Part shown: piece after piece, positions 30,678 through 39,890 of the stretch
Position numbering within the stretch: position 1 is the first letter of the stretch
Layout of the letters: each line of letters opens with the position of its first letter
Virus record (IMG/VR): IMGVR_UViG_3300040801_005257
Location: 1-48,938 of that record
DNA from: a virus
Length of the DNA stretch: 48,938 nt
Strand: one strand, 5' to 3'
Notes under the pieces: model-generated
What the model was told of the DNA's origin: nothing
Seen by the model: only the letters and a program-made list of their open reading frames with translations
Database searches by the model: none
Made by a program: the position numbers and the translations under genes

Positions 30678-31782
30678 CCTATCGCTGCTGGATGCGACGC
30701 GGCAGCGCGTCGCGTTCATCTTCGACAACTACGAGGACATCCACGTCTCAATTAGTGGAGGCAAGGACTCCACGGTACTGGCCCACCTGATCCTGACCGA
30801 GGCTCGGCGCCGTGGGCGCCGGGTGGGCGTCTTCTTCCTCGATGAGGAGGTCGTCTACCAATCCACCATCGACGAGGTGACGTACATTATGGAGGAGATG
30901 GCTCCAGAGGTCGTGATCCCGCTCTGGCTCCAGGTGGAGTTCCGGTTGACCAACGCCACGTCCTACGCAGAGAATCATCTGATTGCCTGGGAGGCCGGGC
31001 GCCATGAGATATGGATGCGGCCCAAAAAGTCCTACGCAATCAAATACCCGCCGTGGGACCAGGAGAACCCGATCATCCTGAATAAAAACATAGGGATGAC
31101 CTACTACGCCACGCTAAAGAACTTTGAGTCATGCTATACCGACACAGCCTTCTGCGTCGGCCTGCGCGGCACGGAGTCGATGAACCGCTGGCGCGCGGTC
31201 TCCAAGCACCCCGTCGAGATCGGCGGCCAGCGCATCTTCTGGGCCACCGACAACGGCGAGAATGTCAACTTCTACCCGCTCTACGACTGGAATTTCCACG
31301 ATGTGTGGAAATACATCTATGACCACAATCTGCGCTATTCAAAAGTCTACGACTGGCAGTTCCGGCGCGGTATCCCGGTCAACGAGATGCGGGTCAGCTC
31401 GCTCATCCACGAGAAGTCGTTCAAATCCCTCGTTGAGCTGCCGGAGTTCGAGCCAGATACCTACAATCGGCTCGTGAAACGCATTGAGGGCATCGAGATA
31501 GCCCAGGAGACCGGTAAGGACGCGAAAATGTTTCGCGCGCGTAAGCTGCCTAAAAATCACAACTCGTGGCTAGAATACCGTGACTTCCTTATTCGCACCT
31601 ACCCAAACGAGGGCGACCGCGAGATCTTTGTCAGACGTTTCTCGCGTCATCTGCAAAATGAGTACGTTGCCCGCCAGCAGTGCCGGCAGCTGATCCTCGG
31701 CGACATCGGCAATTTCGTGCCCGTCGAGAATAAACCCGATCCACGCCAAAAGTGGATCGACTACTACATGGAGGTCCTATGA
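30649..31782 (+). CDS. ibrA: IbrA-like PAPS-reductase-family (PP-loop) protein
   Basis: 377 residues. The PP-loop 'HVSISGGKDSTVLAHL' (SGGKDS at 36-41) marks the ATP-pyrophosphatase fold used by PAPS reductases, DndC and thiolation enzymes. The remainder ('GMTYYATLKNFESCYTDTAFCVGLRGTESMNRW', 'RKLPKNHNSWLEY') matches the DUF3440-type C-terminus of IbrA. IbrA is known with IbrB in E. coli (regulator pair for Ig-binding proteins) and in phages. Here it overlaps the ParB-like gene by four bases (ATGA). ATP-driven sulfur chemistry, perhaps on nucleic acid, is an inference. Confidence 0.8.
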   Translation: MKLVQVYRNDLSLLDATRQRVAFIFDNYEDIHVSISGGKDSTVLAHLILTEARRRGRRVGVFFLDEEVVYQSTIDEVTYIMEEMAPEVVIPLWLQVEFRLTNATSYAENHLIAWEAGRHEIWMRPKKSYAIKYPPWDQENPIILNKNIGMTYYATLKNFESCYTDTAFCVGLRGTESMNRWRAVSKHPVEIGGQRIFWATDNGENVNFYPLYDWNFHDVWKYIYDHNLRYSKVYDWQFRRGIPVNEMRVSSLIHEKSFKSLVELPEFEPDTYNRLVKRIEGIEIAQETGKDAKMFRARKLPKNHNSWLEYRDFLIRTYPNEGDREIFVRRFSRHLQNEYVARQQCRQLILGDIGNFVPVENKPDPRQKWIDYYMEVL

Positions 31783-32384
31783 TTATCAATACACCTGCAG
31801 ATTATCTGGAGTGGAGGGATGCTATGTCGCCGGTCTACGTGACCGGTAAGCGCAAACAGCAGATCCACATCCCGTGTGCTAATACCCTGCTCGTGGCGCG
31901 CGAGTTAATTGAGGCCAACACATACAACCCCAACTCCGTCCCGGATACGAAAATGGAGTTGCTCAGGGAAAGCATCGTCGATAACGGCTTCGCTTTCCCT
32001 GTCGTCTGCATCTTCGATCATGACCTAGAGAGGTTCGTCGTCATCGACGGATTTCATAGGTTCCTAATCAGCGGCCCCGATTGGCTGAATATGTCGCATG
32101 TCCCTGTTGCAGTGCTCTCCCACGACGCATCGCAACGGATGATCGCTACATGGCAGTTCAACAAGGCGCGGGGCCACCACCAGGTCGATCTCGACGCCGA
32201 TCTAATCCGTGCGCTGCTACAGCAGGGTATGAAGGATGAGGAGATTTGCCAGCACCTGGGTATTTCGCTGGAAACGCTCTACCGCTACAAGCAGGTCACG
32301 GGCATCGCCGAGCTATTCAAGAACGTGACCTACTCCATGCCATGGGAGATGAAAGAGGTCGAGGATGAAATGGCGATACGGTGA
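31779..32384 (+). CDS. ibrB: IbrB-like ParB-domain protein
   Basis: 201 residues. The ParB/sulfiredoxin-like core is centred on 'RFVVIDGFHRFLI' (VIDGFHR at 88-94). A helix-turn-helix follows ('MKDEEICQHLGISLETLYRYKQ', 150-172). ParB-fold proteins of this family can bind nucleotides and DNA. The pair with the PP-loop protein is typical of IbrA/IbrB, and the four-base overlap shows tight coupling. It would supply DNA targeting or a phosphotransfer step to the IbrA-like partner; which one cannot be read from the sequence. Confidence 0.78.
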   Translation: MIINTPADYLEWRDAMSPVYVTGKRKQQIHIPCANTLLVARELIEANTYNPNSVPDTKMELLRESIVDNGFAFPVVCIFDHDLERFVVIDGFHRFLISGPDWLNMSHVPVAVLSHDASQRMIATWQFNKARGHHQVDLDADLIRALLQQGMKDEEICQHLGISLETLYRYKQVTGIAELFKNVTYSMPWEMKEVEDEMAIR

Positions 32385-33006
32385 CGCCTGGGAGCATTTC
32401 CCCATCGAAGCCGGGGAAGTGTGGGGAACGGACAACGGGAGTCGGGTAGCGGTTCACAACATTTTCAATCCACTGCCTACATTTATGACGGAATCTGACA
32501 TGATCTTCGTCGATCCGCCGTGGAATCAGGGGAACTTAACTTCATTCTACACAAAGGCGTACCGTGACGATTACCAAAACTGGACCGATTTCGAGGATGT
32601 GCTATTCCAGCGCATTCGCGACGTAAATCCGGTGACGTGCTACATCGAAATAGGAAATCAGTACGTTGATGCCTGGTACGCACGGCTGGGGGGATTGTTT
32701 ACTCATCTACAGCGATGGGACGTAGTTTATTATCACAAGCACCCCACCAACATCATCCGAGGAAGTCAGGATGGGCCTACGAGCCACGACTTCGCAGGCA
32801 TGGACGAAGCAGAGGCTATCGAGATGATCGGCGAGGTCGAGGACTATAAGATCCTCGGAGATCTATGCATGGGCCAAGGCCTGGTTGGCGTCGCTGCCTA
32901 TAAGTCTGGTCGGCCCTTCGTAGGCACGGAGTTGAACAAGCGGCGCCTCGCCAACCTGATTCAGAAGACCGCGAAGCTCGGTGCTCACTGGCAACGTTGC
33001 CAGTGA
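32365..33006 (+). CDS. DNA methyltransferase (N6-adenine/N4-cytosine type)
   Basis: 213 residues. It has the catalytic DPPW motif ('MIFVDPPWNQ', 50-53) and, near the C-terminus, the SAM-binding type motif 'LGDLCMGQGLVGVAA' (about 165-178) followed by 'GRPFVGTELNKRRL'. Catalytic motif before SAM motif is the beta-class order. The protein is short and no target-recognition domain is obvious. It overlaps the IbrB-like gene by 20 bases, making it the last member of the operon; two hairpins and a terminator follow. It likely methylates phage DNA, protecting or marking it together with the upstream genes. Confidence 0.8.
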   Translation: MKWRYGDAWEHFPIEAGEVWGTDNGSRVAVHNIFNPLPTFMTESDMIFVDPPWNQGNLTSFYTKAYRDDYQNWTDFEDVLFQRIRDVNPVTCYIEIGNQYVDAWYARLGGLFTHLQRWDVVYYHKHPTNIIRGSQDGPTSHDFAGMDEAEAIEMIGEVEDYKILGDLCMGQGLVGVAAYKSGRPFVGTELNKRRLANLIQKTAKLGAHWQRCQ

Positions 33007-33044
33007 GCCGGCCCCCTAACAATCACTTACCAGGCCAAAGAATT

Positions 33045-33126
33045 ACCGGGCGGCTGAATCAAATCAGCCGCCCGGTGGCCCGGGGACGCCCACACGTTGA
33101 AGCATGGGCATCCCCGGGCGTGTTTT
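33045..33126 (+). terminator. Double hairpin terminator at convergent genes
   Basis: First hairpin: perfect 13-bp stem at 33045-33057 with 33064-33076. Second: GCCCGGGGA (33078-33086) with 33111-33119, extended by further pairs, followed by TGTTTT. It ends the plus operon and separates it from the endolysin gene on the minus strand. Confidence 0.75.
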
Positions 33127-33137
33127 GGGTCGCAATA

Positions 33138-33755
33138 TTAATCTCCCGTGCGAGCCATCGCATCGATGTCTGACTGCTCTATGCCAGCTTGTGCAAAAAC
33201 CTCCAACGGATCGACCGCACCAGGCGTAATCCACCCAGTTGTGTAGGGCGTGCGTGTCATATCGAGGTGCAGGTGATCCCCCGTGCGCCAATTCGCGAAC
33301 GTACCCAACAGCCGTCCCGGCTCAACAACATCGCCCTCGCCTACGACGGGCACTATATGAGCATACCGGGTGTAGAGCGGCGCCCCCGAGAACGTGTGCT
33401 CGATCACAACCATTGGAACGCCATACCAGTTGGCCGTCGCGTAAACAACCTCACCCCGCGCGCACGCATGCACGGTCTGGTTCTCGCGCCGCTCAACATC
33501 CCCCCGGCCACCACGATCCAGATTGATGTCAACACCGGTGTGAACATAACCGTCGTTGCGCCTACCGGTTAAATCGTGCCAAACCGCGATGTACCAGGCA
33601 TTGATGGGATACTTCGGATCATAACCAACGGGCAACATCCAACGTGGCGCTTGTGGTTCATCGGGCTGATTCACACCGGATTTGACCAGATCGTAGACGG
33701 CCCACGCCTCGCCGGCCGTCAACGTGAAGCGCTTCAAAAACGTGTCAGTTTCCAT
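33138..33755 (-). CDS. Endolysin, M23 zinc peptidase
   Basis: 205 residues. M23 metal motifs are visible: HxxxD at 'VHTGVDINL' (H72, D76) and HxH at 'GDHLHLDM' (H161, H163), with a further His in 'TRYAHIVPVV'. M23 enzymes cut peptide cross-links of peptidoglycan. The N-terminal ~40 residues look like a short helical tether. No signal peptide is seen, so release needs a holin; candidate holins are the small membrane gene just before it and the one at 6514-6906. ATG 33755 follows GGAGAG. Last gene of the late operon. Confidence 0.85.
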   Translation of the reverse strand: METDTFLKRFTLTAGEAWAVYDLVKSGVNQPDEPQAPRWMLPVGYDPKYPINAWYIAVWHDLTGRRNDGYVHTGVDINLDRGGRGDVERRENQTVHACARGEVVYATANWYGVPMVVIEHTFSGAPLYTRYAHIVPVVGEGDVVEPGRLLGTFANWRTGDHLHLDMTRTPYTTGWITPGAVDPLEVFAQAGIEQSDIDAMARTGD

Positions 33756-33975
33756 TTATCTCTCCTATCATCTTATAATCAGGTATATGAACGGGCGACA
33801 CAGATAAACGCGGATGATACGCGCTTCGTTGTGGCGCACCAAGCCCCGGACCTGGTCGCGGAACCATAAGCAACTTGGCCTGCGCCTCCGGCCCCAAATC
33901 TGGCTCATCAAAGGGTATAACGTGCGCGATGATCAGTATCACTATGATAAAAAGAGCGACGCACGGTCTCATCAT
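33745..33975 (-). CDS. Small membrane protein before the endolysin
   Basis: 76 residues with a hydrophobic N-terminus ('ALFIIVILIIAHVI') and a Pro-rich hydrophilic tail ('VPRPGPGLGAPQRSAYHPRLSVSP'). It could be a spanin/holin-like lysis helper. ATG 33975 follows the previous stop at once (TAG ATG), and its 3' end overlaps the endolysin start by 11 bases. Function inferred from neighbours. Confidence 0.55.
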   Translation of the reverse strand: MMRPCVALFIIVILIIAHVIPFDEPDLGPEAQAKLLMVPRPGPGLGAPQRSAYHPRLSVSPVHIPDYKMIGEINGN

Positions 33976-35172
33976 CTACTCGCTATTTTGATAGACCAAC
34001 GGCATAAAGACCATGTAGCTAATCCTCGGCACCGTTGGGCTGCAATCAATCCCCGCGCACGCCGTCGGCGTCGGGTACGGCGTCTCCTCCCACGGGATCG
34101 GCGTGTAGGCCGGGGTGTACGTTGGCTCATTGGTGGGTTCCGGCGTCGCCGTGGCCTGAGCCAAGTCGATGGCTATCGACGTCCCGCTTGACGTCGTCAG
34201 CGTCTCCGTCAGCGTCCCCGACGTCCAACCGCTGCTCGCCACCGCCCACGTTTTGGTCAGCGCATATTGTGTTGTGCTGATGGCGCTACTCACGGACCAG
34301 GTCAAGGCCGATGTTGATGTCACGACCGACCCAGCGCTAGCCGTGTAGGTGTCCAGCGACAAAACACCGCCCACCCACGTCTCAACCAGCGTAAACGATG
34401 TGCCGTCCGTTGCCGTGATCACGTCCACCACCTGCACCTCATCGCCGGCGACGACGCCTAGTGAAGCATAAAGGTTCCGATCTTCGCCGTTGAGCGCCAA
34501 CGTCTTCTCCCACCTCGTAATATTCGGTGGCTGCACTATCGACGAGAAAAGAGTCAGAGGCGTCCCGCTGAAATCACCAAAGATCAGAGATAATAGCAGT
34601 GCGACGAAGGCCAAAACGCTGCCGAGCACCCCAACCAGGCTTCCGTGACCACGAGCAGAACGTTCTCCGCGATCAAGCCGGTATCCCAGGGCGTCGCGCG
34701 CGCCCGGCACTCCGCGCCACACCGCCAATCGCGCCGACGCCCGCGCCATCGTCCACGCCGCCCCCGGGGGCATCCCCATGCCCATCGCCGCAGAAAGCCC
34801 CGTAGCCAACACATCAGCGCCACCCAGCAAGCCTGCGCAGCCACCAACGTTGACACCCGGCCCGTGAATGATCGCCGCAGCCCCGGCCACCCACAGCGCA
34901 TCCAACAGCACAGTATTTTCGCTGCCATAACAGGCCCCGACGAAGACAACCGTGCCGCGCAAGGAGAGTGCCCTGATCTGCGAGGCGCGCAGCACGATTT
35001 GCCGGTTGTCGTCAAGCCAGCACATACCATCCTCGCTGGGGTGTAAGAAAATCATCAATAAATCCGGGGCGTCATCGAGCTCACAACGTCCTACCTGTAT
35101 CTCCGCACCGGCGCCACCGATCCGCCGGGCGTTCTCTACGAAGCCCTCCGTCGTCACCACTACCGTCTTCAT
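33976..35172 (-). CDS. Caspase/CHAT-like membrane protein with a surface tail
   Basis: 398 residues. The first ~160 residues match a caspase-like fold: catalytic His in 'LLMIFLHPSEDG' (H44) and Cys in 'GTVVFVGACYGSENTVLL' (C81), then 'AGAAAIIHGPG'. A membrane segment follows (about 179-198, 'SLVGVLGSVLAFVALLLSLI'). The outer part is a beta/Ser-Thr-rich domain, a Thr/Pro linker ('ATPEPTNEPTYTPAYTPIP') and a C-terminal end 'YMVFMPLVYQNSE'. That linker and end resemble secreted Chloroflexota proteins. It overlaps the tail-tip gene by one base. The role is unknown; protease or signal protein is the inference. Confidence 0.75.
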   Translation of the reverse strand: MKTVVVTTEGFVENARRIGGAGAEIQVGRCELDDAPDLLMIFLHPSEDGMCWLDDNRQIVLRASQIRALSLRGTVVFVGACYGSENTVLLDALWVAGAAAIIHGPGVNVGGCAGLLGGADVLATGLSAAMGMGMPPGAAWTMARASARLAVWRGVPGARDALGYRLDRGERSARGHGSLVGVLGSVLAFVALLLSLIFGDFSGTPLTLFSSIVQPPNITRWEKTLALNGEDRNLYASLGVVAGDEVQVVDVITATDGTSFTLVETWVGGVLSLDTYTASAGSVVTSTSALTWSVSSAISTTQYALTKTWAVASSGWTSGTLTETLTTSSGTSIAIDLAQATATPEPTNEPTYTPAYTPIPWEETPYPTPTACAGIDCSPTVPRISYMVFMPLVYQNSE

Positions 35173-36593
35173 TACAGCCTCCGCTCCATTGCAGCCAACA
35201 TCACGTCTAAGCGTGAATCCACCCCGCGCGGCACAATATGTACCCCATCCGCCGCCACCTCGGTCTCGGCCACGTGGATGTACGTATCCTCGCCGGGGAT
35301 CACGTCGTGGAGCGTCACCAAATCCCCGGCGCGAATCATCCACGCCGGCCACGCGCTGCTACCGTCCGGCTTATGACACCGCGACTCCAACGATAGGTCC
35401 AAACTCGCCACCGGCCAGGCCCGCTCCTCCAGAAAGACCGTGGCGAGCCGCTCGGCCTCGTCTCGCGTTGTCATCGGCAGCCCCAACGTCATCTCTCGCC
35501 GCCCCCAGCGCGAAAGACTGTCACTATCCGTGATCCACGAAGAGCGCCATCCATCGGGCAACTCGGCGCGGACGGCGTTCACAACGCCATCCCGCCTCCA
35601 ATTTACGCGCCACCGCGCAAGGTCCGAACGCTCCAACCGCCAGGTGGGGGCGGTCTCACTAGGCCACGGCCCAAAGTGTGCCGTACCCTCGTACACGTAG
35701 ACCAGCCACCGCTCGATGCCATCCCCCAACGCCGCCATCTCCTCCAGCGCCGCCAGCATACTGCCACCCTGCCAGGTGGCGCGATCCGCCGCCACACCCG
35801 AGGCCGTCACCACCGCATCCAGAGACGTCGCTGCAAGAATCGCCGTCGCCACGTCGCTGCTCGTCGCCGGATAGACCGTGCGCACCACCACCTGCGTCAA
35901 CCGCACGGTTGCCTCGCCGCCGCCATCCGCCGTAGCTCGTAACGCGACCACCAACCCTGCCGCGTCGCCTACGGTCAACGCCACATCCGTTTCCGCCGCC
36001 GCCGTCGTTGACCAGAGCACCGTCCCGTCACCCTCGCGTATCTCGGCAATCCACGAGCCGCTGGCGATCGTCGCGACAACGTGGGCTTCCAGGCGCACAA
36101 TATCCCCGCCTAACTCAACATCATCCTCTGGGAACGAGACACAACCTTCATCACCAGAGAGAAAACTGCCATTTGCGCCAACAAAGACGCGATTATTATT
36201 GTCAGCCTGGAACCCAGCCAACGGCTGTTCTTCAGCCGTCCACATTGAATAGTCCGGTGTGCTATAAACACGCCAGAGTTCCTCGTCACGCAGCCGTAGT
36301 CCCTCGCCCTCGGCCCAGAGATCAAGCTGCCCCAGCCGCTGGCCCACACCGGAAAGCCCGGCCCCGGCGAGCAGCCCAGACCAAGCCACCTCGGACCAAC
36401 CATAAAACGCTAACTCGTCATCGGCGTCGTGATCTTGCAGCACCCACAGGGTCGGCTCCGCCCCGCCCAGCGAGACCTCCGCCGTCGCAAACCCCACGCC
36501 GGCCCGCGTTGTAAAGCGCCACGATCCGACATACTCGGTCAAATCCAGACGTCCCCAACGGGACGTCTCCGCCAGAATCTGAAGATCGTTCAC
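35172..36593 (-). CDS. Tail-tip/tail-associated protein
   Basis: 473 residues following the distal tail protein with a four-base overlap. Alternating beta strands dominate, with Trp-rich stretches ('WGRLDLTEYVGSWRF'), a central jelly-roll-like region ('ADNNNRVFVGANGSFLSGDEGCVSFPEDD') and a C-terminal 'IRAGDLVTLHDVIPGEDTYIHV'. That last part resembles the hub/baseplate-type domains that close siphovirus tails. Position between Dit-like protein and the surface genes supports a tail-tip function, perhaps with receptor contact. Confidence 0.65.
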   Translation of the reverse strand: MNDLQILAETSRWGRLDLTEYVGSWRFTTRAGVGFATAEVSLGGAEPTLWVLQDHDADDELAFYGWSEVAWSGLLAGAGLSGVGQRLGQLDLWAEGEGLRLRDEELWRVYSTPDYSMWTAEEQPLAGFQADNNNRVFVGANGSFLSGDEGCVSFPEDDVELGGDIVRLEAHVVATIASGSWIAEIREGDGTVLWSTTAAAETDVALTVGDAAGLVVALRATADGGGEATVRLTQVVVRTVYPATSSDVATAILAATSLDAVVTASGVAADRATWQGGSMLAALEEMAALGDGIERWLVYVYEGTAHFGPWPSETAPTWRLERSDLARWRVNWRRDGVVNAVRAELPDGWRSSWITDSDSLSRWGRREMTLGLPMTTRDEAERLATVFLEERAWPVASLDLSLESRCHKPDGSSAWPAWMIRAGDLVTLHDVIPGEDTYIHVAETEVAADGVHIVPRGVDSRLDVMLAAMERRL

Positions 36594-37933
36594 GGTAGCG
36601 TCCTGTAATGTGGACGCGCAAAAACCTGAACGACGCCAGTCCTAAACGCATGTGCGTTTTCACGGTCGTCGCCTAGCGCAAACGTCAGCATCTGTTCCTG
36701 ATCGCCGGGGAGTAGGTTCTCCGGCCAGAGCTGAACAGGATCACCGAACCCGTCTATGATGGGCAGGCGTTCTCCGCCGAAGTCATAGACCAACTCCTCT
36801 CTCCACCCGTCATCCTCCACGCAAGCACCCTGCGCGCAGTTGTAATACCGGAACTGCAACGTGCGGCTCTGTCGCTGCGGGATCAAAAGCAAATAATCCA
36901 GGCTGCCATCTGCTAAACCATCCAACCAGACACGCACAGGATACCGCACCGGATGAACGTACCCGCCCGGCGGGAATGAGAGAATACCAAGATCAGTCCA
37001 ACCGTTGGCGCCGGTCACAGCAGAGCGCGAGCCATATTGCATCCGCGTCAGCTCGTGACCGGAAGCAACACGCCACGTCCCATCTGAAAGATCGCCGTTC
37101 GCTAGAACGCGAAACGGCCCGGTGAAATCGCGTATCGCGTTTTGGGGCATCTCCCAGAGAAAGGCATCCCCCACAGCATACGCCTGATTGCTATATGCCG
37201 TGTTTGGATGAATCGAGATGTCTGTCTCGCTATCCTCCCCCTCCAACGTCATAGCCTGGGGGCGGTCGTTCCAGCCCATATAGATCGTCCGCAGCCGATC
37301 ACCGTCATAGTTGTTCTGCACGCGAATGCGCGCCGGCGCCGGCACATCCCCCTCCGGCGCCTCGACGACAACCCAGTTGCAGTGCGAGGGGTTATCGTCG
37401 TCCGCGTTAGTCACCTGAGCGTAGTCGGCAAAACCATTGCCATCAGGCGTTACGTCGCCGCCATATTGCGTCCAGTTGTTGCGCACTTTGAGCAACGTCT
37501 CGGCGCCGGTCCAGTATGGACCACGCTCCCAACTTACACCAATATGGCTACCACGATCCAGCGTTATCGAGCCGTTATAGAGAGGCGCTTCAAACCAGTC
37601 AGCATGCCGCGCGAGGTCACGAAAGCGCAGCACAACGCGCATATCACGCCGGTCGCTCTCCGCCCATAGTAACGCCCGCTCGAAAGCGGATTCCAGCGCC
37701 CGCACCCCATTCCAGAACGCCGCAGGCGAGAAGCCCACACGCACCGACTCCATCACGTTGAGAGCACTGTGCCCCAGCGGCATACTGCCGCGCCGGCGGC
37801 CCTGCGTGCTATCCACACGCAACGCGGGCGACGCGGGAAAATAGTCGTAAACGTGACTACCAACGTCAATGCACGTCACGGTTTCCCCCGCCGCCGTCCA
37901 CTCGATTCTGCAAACCTGAAATCTCCAGGACAT
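36590..37933 (-). CDS. Distal tail protein-like
   Basis: 447 residues right after the tape measure, where Dit/distal tail proteins sit. The first ~150 residues ('SWRFQVCRIEWTAAGETVTCID', 'GRRRGSMPLGHSALN', 'FEAPLYNGSITLDRGS') form the beta-sandwich expected of a tail-tube cap; the C-terminal half has carbohydrate-binding-like beta repeats ('ARIRVQNNYDGDRLRTIYMGWND'). Long Dit proteins with extra sugar-binding modules occur in siphoviruses. The call is by position and fold pattern. Confidence 0.65.
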   Translation of the reverse strand: MSWRFQVCRIEWTAAGETVTCIDVGSHVYDYFPASPALRVDSTQGRRRGSMPLGHSALNVMESVRVGFSPAAFWNGVRALESAFERALLWAESDRRDMRVVLRFRDLARHADWFEAPLYNGSITLDRGSHIGVSWERGPYWTGAETLLKVRNNWTQYGGDVTPDGNGFADYAQVTNADDDNPSHCNWVVVEAPEGDVPAPARIRVQNNYDGDRLRTIYMGWNDRPQAMTLEGEDSETDISIHPNTAYSNQAYAVGDAFLWEMPQNAIRDFTGPFRVLANGDLSDGTWRVASGHELTRMQYGSRSAVTGANGWTDLGILSFPPGGYVHPVRYPVRVWLDGLADGSLDYLLLIPQRQSRTLQFRYYNCAQGACVEDDGWREELVYDFGGERLPIIDGFGDPVQLWPENLLPGDQEQMLTFALGDDRENAHAFRTGVVQVFARPHYRTLP

Positions 37934-37954
37934 ACGCCTCCTATAGCACGCTCA

Positions 37955-39889
37955 TCAGCGCACGCTCATCGCACGATCGCGGGCGCGCTGCCCCGCGATC
38001 TCACCGATCCGCATCGCCCACGCCTCTGCGTCTAGAGCTGTGTTGATCGTCGGATAGACGTTGATCACCGGCGCCACCGTGCCCCCACCCTCACCGTTGC
38101 GCACCTTGTCCTGCGTCAACGGCCCAAGACGTCGCTCCAAAGAGCGCGTGGTAGCCTGATTCAACACAAATTCTCCGGCATGCACCAATGCCGGTTCAGT
38201 CTGCTGCACGTAACCGCCCGATGCAAATTGATTCATCCCGCTGTTCATCAGCGAATCAATCTCTTGCTGATTCAACCCCGAATCTCCCAACGCCTGCACC
38301 TGTTGTTTGACCATAATATTGATGACTTTCTCGGAGGGGAGACCGTTAACAGCGTCACCGAGACCACTCACTGATCCCGCTGCGGCGTCGGCCTGACCCG
38401 CAGCGACGCCAAAAGAGCTACCCAAGGCAGAAATCTTACCCACACCGCCATCGGATGCATCGGCTGCCTCATCCACCGCGTCCTTAACGGCGCCAACTCG
38501 CAGTGCATAGGTCTCCGCCGTGATTGCGCCGTTGATATACTGCTGTGTCAGACCGTCGATCACTGATTGGCCTGACCTCTCAGCCTCGGTCAGCATGCCG
38601 CTGGTTACCAGCAACTGCTCCTTTGCCTGGGTAAACTCATCCAATGACAGAGACCCCTCGTCCATCGCCTGGCTCAGCGCGTTGATTTGCGCCGCCACCA
38701 GCGACTCCTTGGACATCTCACCGAGGCCCGCCGCCGCATCCAGGAAGGCACTATGTGCGTTCAACGCCGCCTGTTCAGCGTCCCGCAGGGCATCGCGCAG
38801 TTCGTTCTGCTTTGCAACCGCGCCTGCTGTTGCGGACTCAACCCCCGCGATAGCCTGCTGATACTGATCGTGAGCTTGCACAGTCTCATAGGTGCTCTCA
38901 TTAGCATCGGCCTGCATCTCGGCGTAATACTCAGCCTGCGCCGAAAGACGGCTCGTCTCCACTGCCGTCGCTCGCAATGCGTTTTCGTGCTTATCCAACA
39001 GCGTGTTGCCAAAACCCAAGGTGTCGAAGAACGCCGCTACCGTTCCACGCGCATAGCCATATTCTGCGCGAACCTGATTGGTCTTGGTCAGCAAATCCGC
39101 CCATGCACCGATCGCCGGCCCGGCGACCACATCAACATTGCTTTTAAGCGCATCGCTCATGTTCTTGATTTCAGCCCGGAACCGTCCATACGCATCCGTA
39201 GCGCTCTCCGTGCTGTTCCCAGCCTGCTCCAACAGCACATTACCCGCATCCAACAGACCATTCAAAAACGCGATCTGCTTCTCCTCGGCAGAGAGCGCAT
39301 TAACCGACTTACCGATGCTGTCTGCATATGCCTCGTACGCATCACCCTGTTTGACGATGATGCCTAGGTTATCGGCGATCTGCGCGCTCTGTCGCTTGGC
39401 TGCGGTAGCGATGCTTTCGTAGAGGAATGGCACGTCGCCCAGCGTGGGATTCAGCTTCTGCGCTGCCTTTGCCATCTCCAGCAACTCCGGCGCCGCCGCA
39501 GAAAACGCAGCCTGCACCTCGCCGCTCGACCCTGCAACGAGCGTCAGCGTGGAGCCCATCAACGTCATATCGTCCACCGTGCCGCGTGCCGCGCCGCGCA
39601 TCTCGTTGAGGGAGATGCCCAGGCTATCGAAGCTCTCCCGCGTCTGGCGCACGGCGGCCCCGGCCTCGGCGAAGTCGAACGCCTTTTCTCCGACCTCCGC
39701 CATCGTCCTCAGCGCGCCCACCGTCAGATCGATGCCGCTCTTCAGGTCGGTTAGCGACACACTCGCCTTCTTGCTGCCGGACGCGGCCTCGGCGCCGGCT
39801 TTTTCCGTCTGGCCCAACGCATGGTTCACCCGCTGAATATCGTCACTTGCGTCGTCCTGACCGACGAGCCTGAGCTCTATGTCAGACAT
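37955..39889 (-). CDS. Tail tape measure protein
   Basis: 644 residues, the longest tail protein. It is almost wholly helical with Ala/Glu/Gln-rich coils, followed near residue 510 by a Gly/Ala/Ser stretch and, at the C-terminus, hydrophobic and structured residues ('GGYVQQTEPALVHAGEFVLNQATTRSL'). Tape measures set tail length at about 0.15 nm per residue, so a tail near 95 nm is expected. It follows the two-frame chaperone genes, as in other siphoviruses. Confidence 0.85.
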   Translation of the reverse strand: MSDIELRLVGQDDASDDIQRVNHALGQTEKAGAEAASGSKKASVSLTDLKSGIDLTVGALRTMAEVGEKAFDFAEAGAAVRQTRESFDSLGISLNEMRGAARGTVDDMTLMGSTLTLVAGSSGEVQAAFSAAAPELLEMAKAAQKLNPTLGDVPFLYESIATAAKRQSAQIADNLGIIVKQGDAYEAYADSIGKSVNALSAEEKQIAFLNGLLDAGNVLLEQAGNSTESATDAYGRFRAEIKNMSDALKSNVDVVAGPAIGAWADLLTKTNQVRAEYGYARGTVAAFFDTLGFGNTLLDKHENALRATAVETSRLSAQAEYYAEMQADANESTYETVQAHDQYQQAIAGVESATAGAVAKQNELRDALRDAEQAALNAHSAFLDAAAGLGEMSKESLVAAQINALSQAMDEGSLSLDEFTQAKEQLLVTSGMLTEAERSGQSVIDGLTQQYINGAITAETYALRVGAVKDAVDEAADASDGGVGKISALGSSFGVAAGQADAAAGSVSGLGDAVNGLPSEKVINIMVKQQVQALGDSGLNQQEIDSLMNSGMNQFASGGYVQQTEPALVHAGEFVLNQATTRSLERRLGPLTQDKVRNGEGGGTVAPVINVYPTINTALDAEAWAMRIGEIAGQRARDRAMSVR

Positions 39890-39890
39890 A

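Noticed and set aside
30649-31782. DndC of a phosphorothioation system
   Set aside because: The C-terminal region and the ParB partner match IbrA/IbrB; no dndB, D, E or ssp genes are seen nearby.
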